Shown here: positions 1-6,394 of the stretch, piece after piece
Layout of the letters: every line of letters starts with the position of its first letter
Numbering within the stretch: position 1 is the first letter of the stretch
Origin: Pseudomonadota bacterium
Lineage (GTDB): Bacteria > SAR324 > XYD2-FULL-50-16 > JAHJRI01
Reading direction: 5' to 3'
DNA length: 21,948 nt
NCBI GenBank assembly: GCA_022360105.1
Contig: JAKSDL010000594.1
Span: 1-21,948, forward strand
Program-made: the position numbers and the translations under genes
Notes under the pieces: generated by a model
Seen by the model: the letters and a program-made list of their open reading frames with translations, nothing else
Databases searched by the model: none
What the model was told of the DNA's origin: nothing

Positions 1-70
1 TGCATGTAGATCGTTTGCAGAAGAAAATAGCTTATTCATTTGTTTGTTATTCCTTCCAATCCTGTTTCTC

Positions 71-95
71 GGCAGGGATGTAACCCCGCCCTACC
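71..95. repeat. Short GC-rich palindrome
   Basis: GGCAGGG (71-77) faces CCCTACC (89-95) across an 11-base spacer, giving a 7-bp stem with one G-T wobble. The spacer itself is C-rich (ATGTAACCCCG). Whether it is a dispersed repeat cannot be shown from one copy. Confidence 0.4.
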
Positions 96-172
96 ATTTC
101 CTCTCGATTTAATCAGTCGGATATAATATAAAATATCTCAACCCTCGGCATAGATATTCAAAATTCTTCAAA

Positions 173-191
173 TGTCGGTGTAGCCGACACC
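173..191. repeat. Short GC-rich palindrome with two alternative pairings
   Basis: TGTCGG (173-178) can pair with CCGACA (184-189), and GGTGT (177-181) can pair with ACACC (187-191). The two foldings exclude one another. It lies about 40 bases past the dnaE2 stop codon on the transcribed minus strand. It could be a weak terminator or a dispersed repeat unit. Confidence 0.4.
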
Positions 192-226
192 TACCGGAAA
201 TCTTAAATCTAAGATCTAAAATGCCC

Positions 227-3200
227 CTACATATAGTTTCTAACCTTGCGGAATTCTCCTGAATTGATCTGATCGTAGCGCCTGCGCCTTTGCACTTGAA
301 CCACATCCGCTTTTCTCTGTTGCGGTCCAAATACCTGGGAAACCAGCAGGGAGAAACCATTGCCTTCCACCTGTAATCTGCCCAGTACGCACAAAAAAGC
401 TTGTCCTTCGATTAAATGGCTGTATCGGCGATAAATATTGGGGCGGATTACCAGGGGGATGGTGCCGTATTCGTCTTCCAGGGTCACAAACAGCATTTTG
501 CGGGCAGTCCCCGGAGACTGGCGTACCTGCACCATACCAAAAACCGGAATGAAACGTTCCGGCTGGCATTGCATGATACGATTAGAGGAAACCACCTGAT
601 CCTGGGGAATCTGGTAAACCCAGGCTTGTTCGCGTATCAGACGAGAGAGATGTCTACCCAGGGAGGTTCCGGTTGCCCGATAATCGGCTTCCACACTTTC
701 GATTTCGCTTTCCGTTGCGAATACCACATCCGGCTCCGCCACTTCATACTCAGGAACAGATGGCTGCGAATAACCTTTTGGAGTGTTCGGTGTCTGGTAA
801 GGAGCAGCCTCTGCCATCCAGATAGCATCCTTGCGTTTAATACCAAAGGTCGAAAAGGCATTGGAGGCTGCCAATGCTGACAGATCCGGGCGAGACAGGT
901 AATTTCCCTCCAGAAATTCCGCCATGGAATGCCACACACCCATTTGATTGCGTCGTTCCAAAAGCTTATGCATACCGGTTTCGCTGAGTCCTTTTACCAA
1001 TCGAAATCCCAGGCGCATGCCATATTCAGCCTGACCCGACTCCCAGCTCACCAGCTCCAAAATCGTATCCCATTCGGAGCGATTAATACAGATAGGCAGA
1101 ACCCTCACACCGCATCTTCTGGCAGTTTTGATCAAGGTATCAGGTTGATAGAACCCCATGGGTTGTGAATTTAACACCGAAGTAAAAAATGCCCCGGGAA
1201 AATGGCATTTCAAAAAAGAGGAGGCATACGCCAGCAAGGCAAAAGAAGCCGCATGGGATTCGGGAAAGCCATAACTGGCAAACCCCTTAATCTGCTGAAT
1301 GACCTCATTGATAAATGCTTTGCTGACGCCATTGTCGATCATTCCCTGGATCAGCTTTCCCACCCATTTGTCAATTTTTCCTTTGGTACTGAAAGAACCG
1401 ATGTTTTTGCGAATCTCATTGGCTTCTCCCGGTGAAAAATTACCGATAGCCATGGCTACCCGCATTAACTGTTCCTGGAAAATAATAGTGCCGTAGGTTC
1501 GTTTCAAAATAGGTTCCAGCTTCGGATGTGCATAAGTCACCGCTTCCAGACCATTTCGTCTTCTCAAAAAGGGATGTTTAACACCAGCCAAGATGGGCCC
1601 GGGACGAATTATAGCCACTTGAACCACCAGATCGTAAAAATTGGCGGGTTGCAGAGTAGGTAGACTGGACATCTGGGCAGTGGACTCGATCTGAAAAACG
1701 CCGGTAGTATCAGCCCGTTGAATCATATCGTAGGTTGCCCGATCATCGGCGGGGATGCTGTCCAGGGTTACTTTGAGTCCGTAATGATCGTTGAGCAACT
1801 CAAAGCATTTGCGAATAGCGGTCAGCATGCCCAGGGCCAGCATATCTATTTTAAAAAATCCCAGGGCTTCGATATCTTCCTTGCACCACTGAATAACCGT
1901 ACGACCATCCATAGTGGCCGGCTCCTGCGGTACCAGCCAGTCAATCTCCCTTTCCGCAAGCATAAATCCACCGGAATGTATCCCCAAGTGTTTCGGGAAA
2001 TGCAGAATCCGCTGCGACATATCAGCCCATACTTGCCAGACATGGTCACTAACTTCCAGGGGGAGTCCATTCTCTTCAAATTCCTGCTTTACGCCTGTAA
2101 TAGTTTCTTCAATCGTGCTTCCGCGGAAACTTATGAGTCCACGCAGTTTCGAAGCCCTGTCTATCATCGCTCCTGGAATTCCCAGGGCTTTTCCGGCAAA
2201 ACGTATGGCACCCTTGGATTTGAAGGTGATCACGTTGCAAACCATGGCAGCCTTCTGCCGTCCATAGCGCTCGTAAATGTATTGGATTACCTCTTCGCGT
2301 CGGCTGTTTTCAAAATCCACATCAATATCAGGTGGATCACCCCGCTCCACCGAGATGAAGCGTTCAAACAACAAATCAAATTTGTCAGGGTTGATAGCCG
2401 TAATTCCCAAAGTATAGCAAATCGCACTGTTAGCAGCACTTCCCCTACCCTGGCAAAGAATGTCCTGGGAGCGTGCCCAACACACAATATCCCAGACAGT
2501 CAAAAAATAATCCGCAAATTTCAGCTGCTTGACCAGATTCAGCTCATGCCCCAGTAAGTCTGACACTTTGTCAGGCAAAGGGTTCCCATACTTTTTCTCC
2601 GCCGCTTCCCAGACCAGGTACTCCAGATATTGCTGGGCATCGTATTCATCGGGAATCATCTCCTTGGGATAGTGATAGGTCAGCTCATCCAGGTCAAAGG
2701 CAAAGGTTTCCGCCAGTTCAAGGGAATTGCGCAACGCAATCTCTATCCCGGGAATGTCACCATAGATTTTCCGCAAGGCAGGCAAAGAATGCAAACAACG
2801 TTTGCTGTTGACAAACAGTTGATCCGATACTTCATCCAGGGTTTTATTGAGACGAATACCATGCAGTAAGTCACTAATATCCTTGTCCGCAGCTGTGGCA
2901 AAATAAACGTCCTGACTGGGCAGGATGGGAAGATTCAGCTTACTGGCCAACTTTAGAGTGGGAGAGATCCATTTGTCTTCCACATTATTGAGATGGCGAC
3001 TGACGGCAAAATAAAACTGTTTGGCAAAATGCTCTTTGAGTTTTCCAAAATGATTTTGCAGAAAAGCCGGATCATTTCCTTCTTCCCGGCGGATCAGACC
3101 TCGCATAGGCTGGATGGCTACCAAATCTTCAACATCCGCCGCCAGGAGATACTCCAGGGGAACTGTGGCATTTTCCTTTCCATCCCGATGACTGTATGTA

Positions 3201-3535
3201 AGCAAACGACACAAATTAAAATATCCCCGGTGGCTTCTTGCATAGAGCACCAGGGTATTTTGGAAATACACAGGCAGGGTATGATCTTTTTCCAGGTGGA
3301 TTTCTGCACCATAATAGAGTCGCAGGGGCAGGGAGTTTTCCTTTTCTTTTAGCTCTTTCAGTTCGCGATAACTGCGGGCAATGCCATACACCCCATCTAG
3401 GTCGCAAATTCCCAGTCCATGATATCCCAGGTTTGCTGCACGATATACCAATTCGTAAGGATGTGATGCACCCAGTAAAAAGGAAAAATTGGTATGGCAG
3501 ATCCATTCATGCCAACTGTTAACCGAAAATGCCAT
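227..3535 (-). CDS. dnaE2: Error-prone DNA polymerase III alpha subunit, DnaE2/ImuC
   Basis: Catalytic subunit of the SOS mutasome, a C-family polymerase that copies across DNA lesions with ImuA and ImuB. From the chosen start the protein has 1102 residues, close to the family size of about 1050-1100. An N-terminal PHP-type domain (ICHTNFSFLLGASHP at 12-26) is followed by the polymerase core. The catalytic aspartates are in PDIDVDF (402-408) and KIDMLALGML (D563). HFPKHLGIHSGGF (511-523) is typical of DnaE, and an OB-fold region lies near the C terminus. The reading frame is open upstream to 3682, but homology begins at the ATG at 3533-3535, which overlaps the imuB stop by 17 bases, as expected for translational coupling. 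Oddity: the PHP segment has ICHT and CDLD where active PHP domains carry HxH and DH, so metal binding there is probably lost. The C-terminal tail is Arg-rich. Identity is very secure. Confidence 0.96.
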   Translation of the reverse strand: MAFSVNSWHEWICHTNFSFLLGASHPYELVYRAANLGYHGLGICDLDGVYGIARSYRELKELKEKENSLPLRLYYGAEIHLEKDHTLPVYFQNTLVLYARSHRGYFNLCRLLTYSHRDGKENATVPLEYLLAADVEDLVAIQPMRGLIRREEGNDPAFLQNHFGKLKEHFAKQFYFAVSRHLNNVEDKWISPTLKLASKLNLPILPSQDVYFATAADKDISDLLHGIRLNKTLDEVSDQLFVNSKRCLHSLPALRKIYGDIPGIEIALRNSLELAETFAFDLDELTYHYPKEMIPDEYDAQQYLEYLVWEAAEKKYGNPLPDKVSDLLGHELNLVKQLKFADYFLTVWDIVCWARSQDILCQGRGSAANSAICYTLGITAINPDKFDLLFERFISVERGDPPDIDVDFENSRREEVIQYIYERYGRQKAAMVCNVITFKSKGAIRFAGKALGIPGAMIDRASKLRGLISFRGSTIEETITGVKQEFEENGLPLEVSDHVWQVWADMSQRILHFPKHLGIHSGGFMLAEREIDWLVPQEPATMDGRTVIQWCKEDIEALGFFKIDMLALGMLTAIRKCFELLNDHYGLKVTLDSIPADDRATYDMIQRADTTGVFQIESTAQMSSLPTLQPANFYDLVVQVAIIRPGPILAGVKHPFLRRRNGLEAVTYAHPKLEPILKRTYGTIIFQEQLMRVAMAIGNFSPGEANEIRKNIGSFSTKGKIDKWVGKLIQGMIDNGVSKAFINEVIQQIKGFASYGFPESHAASFALLAYASSFLKCHFPGAFFTSVLNSQPMGFYQPDTLIKTARRCGVRVLPICINRSEWDTILELVSWESGQAEYGMRLGFRLVKGLSETGMHKLLERRNQMGVWHSMAEFLEGNYLSRPDLSALAASNAFSTFGIKRKDAIWMAEAAPYQTPNTPKGYSQPSVPEYEVAEPDVVFATESEIESVEADYRATGTSLGRHLSRLIREQAWVYQIPQDQVVSSNRIMQCQPERFIPVFGMVQVRQSPGTARKMLFVTLEDEYGTIPLVIRPNIYRRYSHLIEGQAFLCVLGRLQVEGNGFSLLVSQVFGPQQRKADVVQVQRRRRYDQINSGEFRKVRNYM

Positions 3536-5021
3536 GTTGATACCACTGTCCTGCAGTGTTGCGAAACACCCAAAAAGCATTACCCTCGGGATCGATGTGC
3601 TTAAAATAATTGCGCTCTTTTTCAGCGGAATTTTCAGCTTTCCACCACTTGCCCATGGTGCTCTCAAGAAAACGAACAGCAACCTTTTTCCCTAACTGAC
3701 CGATCGGCAGTGGTTTGTTGCGAATAAAAAGCGGTCTTTCTTCCGCCAATGCCTCCAGGGAGCGCCGGATTTCCGGAGTTTCGGAAACGATCTCTTCCGC
3801 CTCAAAATGCTCAGGGGTGAAAGAATCTTCCGGAAACCAGTCTCCCCGGGGTGAAAAACGACTGAGATGAACCGGCAATTCATTCTCCAGACGTAACAAC
3901 ACATCCAATTCTTGACCTTTTTCCTGTCCCTCACCAAAGATATCCAATACCACATCCGGTAAATACAGACTGTCAGTGATTCTTAACTCCCAGGCCAAAA
4001 CCAGTGGCATGGTTTCGTAATGCCCGTTTTCCGGGTCAGGGGGGAATGCTTTGGTTATAGTATCCGTAAAACCGTAATTAGCCTGCAGCAGCGAAGTAAG
4101 ATGCCGTTTCTTTTCTTCCTGCAGATTGTGAGGATTCCGAAAACAGATAGGAACTGTCAGCTCATTCATGTTTTCAAAGGTCAGAGTCCATTCGATACGG
4201 GTCACTCGCTGTCCGCTATTCCCGGTTGCCAGACAAAGCTTGTCAAAATCATCCACCAGGAGTGGTTCGAACTGTTGCCAAAGGAGCAGCGGGTAGTCCA
4301 GATTTCGTCGGACAAAAGGAGGTTCTCCAAAACGCCAGGATTTCCAGGGAAAACGACTCTGGTAAACGCTTTGGGGCTTTTTGGGATCGGAGCCATAACT
4401 CCAGCCCCAGATATTGGCCAGCATCTCTCCAAAACGTTTTTTAACGCCCGGCCAATTAAGGATTCTCATTTCCCAGGGATGTTTAAAATCCAGACGGGGA
4501 GTGGCCAGCTGCAAACGCTTACATTGCTGCCTGAAGCCTGACTGCTTGAATCCTTTTATTTTCGCATGCAAAAAGTGATCTTCAATGGTATTGATCTGCT
4601 CCCACCAGGTGGTCCAGGTGATCGATTGAAACAGGGATTGACCGGATTTCCCCCGCAGGGAAACCAGACCTTTTGCACCTCTCTGTCTCATAGCCTGCAA
4701 CAACAGCATAGCAGACCATGGGTTGCGGGCACAGCACGCCCGATAGGATGGTGCCATTGAAATCACACGGGAACCAGGATCAATGGCTTCTTCCCCCAGC
4801 AAATGATTAAACAGTTTCCGCCAGAGTCCCAATACCCCAAGCCGGGTTCTTTCCGCCTGTTTCAGCCAATACTTGTAATAACGGGAAAGATCCATGATCC
4901 AGGTATTTTCAGACCACCGCATGACATCGGTTGTCAGACTTTGTAAGATCTGTGGGTCCTCTCGATTTGTTTCCAGGGCAATATACACTTCCGGATAAAC
5001 ATCTTCCTGAAACGGTTTCAT
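3519..5021 (-). CDS. imuB: ImuB-like Y-family polymerase homologue, divergent
   Basis: Non-catalytic Y-family polymerase relative that, in studied systems, bridges DnaE2, ImuA and the beta clamp. It has 500 residues. The assignment rests on position between imuA and dnaE2 and on the family's C-terminal signatures: RPLFIRNKPLP (429-439) and FWVFR...QWYQHGIFG (483-500), which match the usual W-L/V-F-R...W-Y/F-x-H-G-L-F-A ending. The N-terminal portion looks shortened: it enters the equivalent of the palm-region segment almost at once (DVMRWSENTWIMDLS around 32-46), without the usual N-terminal strand and without the acidic catalytic motifs of active Y-family polymerases. LPDVVLDIFG (354-363) is a possible clamp-binding segment, which is inference. 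Its ATG overlaps the imuA stop as ATGA, and its own end overlaps dnaE2, so all three genes are probably coupled. Confidence 0.85.
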   Translation of the reverse strand: MKPFQEDVYPEVYIALETNREDPQILQSLTTDVMRWSENTWIMDLSRYYKYWLKQAERTRLGVLGLWRKLFNHLLGEEAIDPGSRVISMAPSYRACCARNPWSAMLLLQAMRQRGAKGLVSLRGKSGQSLFQSITWTTWWEQINTIEDHFLHAKIKGFKQSGFRQQCKRLQLATPRLDFKHPWEMRILNWPGVKKRFGEMLANIWGWSYGSDPKKPQSVYQSRFPWKSWRFGEPPFVRRNLDYPLLLWQQFEPLLVDDFDKLCLATGNSGQRVTRIEWTLTFENMNELTVPICFRNPHNLQEEKKRHLTSLLQANYGFTDTITKAFPPDPENGHYETMPLVLAWELRITDSLYLPDVVLDIFGEGQEKGQELDVLLRLENELPVHLSRFSPRGDWFPEDSFTPEHFEAEEIVSETPEIRRSLEALAEERPLFIRNKPLPIGQLGKKVAVRFLESTMGKWWKAENSAEKERNYFKHIDPEGNAFWVFRNTAGQWYQHGIFG

Positions 5022-5689
5022 CTTAATCTCTCTTCATGAACACTGATCTGGCGACGTGGCAATCCACGTACTGTTTTAAGGACAAAACGCCCTCTTCCCT
5101 GTTGTTTCCAGCAATTGAACCTTAGTTTTGCCCAGACATTTCCCTGTTTGTTGGTGAGGAAAAAGTTACGCAACAGGATAATCAATTGCTGGTTAAAACG
5201 GGCCTGGGTGTTGACGAAAAAACAATCATCTTTGCTAAAACGCTGTGGTGAATCCAACACGATCAGCTTGAACAACGGATTAATGATTGCCCGTTTCAAA
5301 TCCTGCGCCGGAGCTTCCGACTGGGTAAACACAATGCGTGAAGGTGAAACCCCTTTGGCAAACCAGGCAGGAGGAAACACCGTGAAATCACTATGCGAGG
5401 AAACCCACAAGGTCCAAATCGGTTTTGTCAGTATCCCTTGAGTGGCATTAACCAGAAACTTGAGCAACAAAACCCTTCCTTCCTTACCCAGCGGCATACC
5501 AAATTCGGTTACCCCGTTAAAAGGCAATCCTCCTTCCAAAAATTCATCGATCTCTTCCACGCAGGTTCCCAGTTTTTGCGGCTGAAACTCCAGTGTTTTC
5601 CCCGGTACCACAGAACCGGGAAAGCGCCTGGCAATTTCGGCTTTGGCATTGTCAAAGTTAATAATATCAGTCTTCAAAGGCTTACTCAT
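5018..5689 (-). CDS. imuA: ImuA-like RecA-fold protein, mutasome component
   Basis: First gene of the SOS mutagenesis cassette. ImuA is a RecA/SulA-like partner of ImuB and DnaE2 in translesion synthesis. The protein has 223 residues. LGTCVEEIDEFLEGGLP (40-56) corresponds to the RecA-like 'iDxLLGGGLPxG' entry, and the following EFGMPLGKEGRVLL (62-75) stands where the Walker A loop should be. The P-loop is degenerate: GKEG replaces GK[ST], which agrees with ImuA not being an efficient ATPase, but this is inference. The ATG at 5687-5689 is preceded by AAAGGA at good spacing. The gene ends in an ATGA overlap with imuB. A promoter with a palindromic operator lies about 35-70 bases upstream. Confidence 0.85.
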   Translation of the reverse strand: MSKPLKTDIINFDNAKAEIARRFPGSVVPGKTLEFQPQKLGTCVEEIDEFLEGGLPFNGVTEFGMPLGKEGRVLLLKFLVNATQGILTKPIWTLWVSSHSDFTVFPPAWFAKGVSPSRIVFTQSEAPAQDLKRAIINPLFKLIVLDSPQRFSKDDCFFVNTQARFNQQLIILLRNFFLTNKQGNVWAKLRFNCWKQQGRGRFVLKTVRGLPRRQISVHEERLR

Positions 5690-5730
5690 TTTTTTCCTTT
5701 ACGAACATGAGGAACAGGATTGTTGACTCA

Positions 5731-5759
5731 ATAGTATACATATGTTCACTATTTTGCAA
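5731..5759 (-). promoter_or_regulatory. Predicted imuA promoter, minus strand
   Basis: On the minus strand, TTGCAA (5754-5759) and TACTAT (5731-5736) are separated by 17 bases, which fits a sigma-70 promoter reading into imuA. TATACT (5733-5738) is an alternative -10 at a short 15-base spacing. The start of transcription would fall near 5724, leaving a leader of about 35 bases. Confidence 0.5.
5732..5751. promoter_or_regulatory. Palindromic operator, candidate LexA box, in the imuA promoter
   Basis: The plus-strand sequence is TAGTATACATATGTTCACTA. Sixteen of 20 positions are two-fold symmetric (TAGTnnACATATGTnnACTA), centred on CATATG. One half, on the minus strand, reads GAACATATG, resembling the Gram-positive-type SOS box half-site GAAC. 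The site sits between the predicted -35 and -10, where a repressor would block RNA polymerase. imu cassettes are usually LexA-controlled, so LexA is the leading candidate. No lexA gene is in the window to compare. Confidence 0.55.
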
Positions 5760-5854
5760 GCAGAAAATCGCTTGAGAGAAATAAAGAAAAACAGGAAAAA
5801 GGAAGGTAATTGGTTAAAAGGAAAGACGAATTTTGTTAATCACATTCACCTTGC

Positions 5855-5908
5855 TCTTAATCATCAGGTTAATTGGCCATCAGGGCAGAATTAACATGAT
5901 GATTAAGA
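5855..5908. repeat. Long inverted repeat, 20-bp arms with one mismatch
   Basis: The left arm 5855-5874 and right arm 5889-5908 are complementary at 19 of 20 positions. The core of the left arm is CTTAATCATCAGGTTAATT, and the 14-base loop is 5875-5888. The arms are AT-rich. No T-run follows in either direction, so it is not a standard intrinsic terminator. It lies 3' of the small gene ending at 5926 and upstream of the imuA promoter. It may be a transcript-end stem, a binding site or a palindromic mobile repeat. Confidence 0.7.
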
Positions 5909-5925
5909 ATATGTCATAAAGACGG

Positions 5926-6174
5926 CTAAGGCGATTGGATATTTTTATCCGGAGGACGGTATTGAAATGCAGTCAGTTCCCAATTCCAGGTTTGGGTATC
6001 GAGTTGAAGAGTGTACATGGAGTTGTCATCACCCTGAATCAGAAAATTCTGATAACCAGGTGAACGCCACTGTGAGCGAAGGCCAACCACTTCGACTTTC
6101 TTATTACGCAAAGTAAACCGCTTGGGTTTCTCGTCAGCGCAATATCCGGAATAGCATTCAACAGATATTTTCAT
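5926..6174 (-). CDS. Small conserved protein of unknown function
   Basis: 82 residues, predicted soluble, no signal peptide. It begins MKISVECYSGYCADEKPKRF and has an alternating-strand look: an N-terminal basic segment, a central DDNSMYTLQLDTQTWNWEL stretch and a short Pro-rich tail. This pattern (V-E-C-Y-S-G-Y-x-A-D-E-x-P at the start, then a D-D/G-N-x-Y-x-L-x-x-D segment) matches, from memory, a widespread family of short bacterial proteins with no assigned role. That recall was not checked by a search. The gene stands alone between ybbP and the imu cassette, with a weak ribosome binding site. It probably has its own promoter, since a T-rich candidate terminator lies between it and the upstream permease gene. 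Confidence 0.7.
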   Translation of the reverse strand: MKISVECYSGYCADEKPKRFTLRNKKVEVVGLRSQWRSPGYQNFLIQGDDNSMYTLQLDTQTWNWELTAFQYRPPDKNIQSP

Positions 6175-6317
6175 AACAAAATCTGCTCTTTTGACCGTTT
6201 AAGAGTTTTCGAAATACAAAAATAACAAGAATGTCCAGTTACCGTAAAAAAGCTTTGACAGCTGGATTTACAATTTTTCTGGTATTGTTGAACCACTGAC
6301 ATGAGTCTATCACTTTT

Positions 6318-6372
6318 AAAAAAAAATTGCATTCCTTATCCATAGTCCCAGGAATAAACAAAGTTTATGGAT
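6318..6372 (-). terminator. Candidate terminator after the permease gene
   Basis: On the minus strand, ATCCATA (6366-6372) can pair with TATGGAT (6338-6344). A second overlapping pairing is TATTCC/GGAATG, and a run of nine T follows (A run at 6318-6326 on the plus strand). The stems are short and the T-run is displaced by several bases, so efficiency is uncertain. Confidence 0.35.
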
Positions 6373-6394
6373 CAACACAAACGTCATTGCCTTT

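Larger units (their letters stand above)
1..226. other. Gene-free tail downstream of dnaE2, rich in short inverted repeats
   Basis: No convincing coding sequence was seen here. The stretch holds at least three short palindromic units: 71-95 (GGCAGGG pairing with CCCTACC), 132-158 (AATATCT pairing with AGATATT) and 173-191 (TGTCGG/CCGACA or alternatively GGTGT/ACACC). GC-rich palindromes are embedded in AT-rich filler, which is typical of dispersed intergenic repeats rather than of a gene. It lies 3' of the dnaE2 operon, so one unit could also act as an mRNA 3' end, but no T-run follows any of them on the minus strand. Confidence 0.5.

Noticed and set aside
109..360. Minus-strand frame of 83 codons across the dnaE2 end
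   Set aside because: It overlaps the dnaE2 3' end in another frame and has unbiased, non-protein-like composition; a shadow frame.
1718..2557. Plus-strand frame of 279 codons
   Set aside because: It lies wholly inside dnaE2 on the opposite strand. Long antisense frames are expected in such genes, and it has no recognisable domain.
5018..5689. imuA as a RecA or SulA proper
   Set aside because: The P-loop is degenerate (GKEG) and the gene order is that of the imu cassette, so ImuA fits better than a true RecA.
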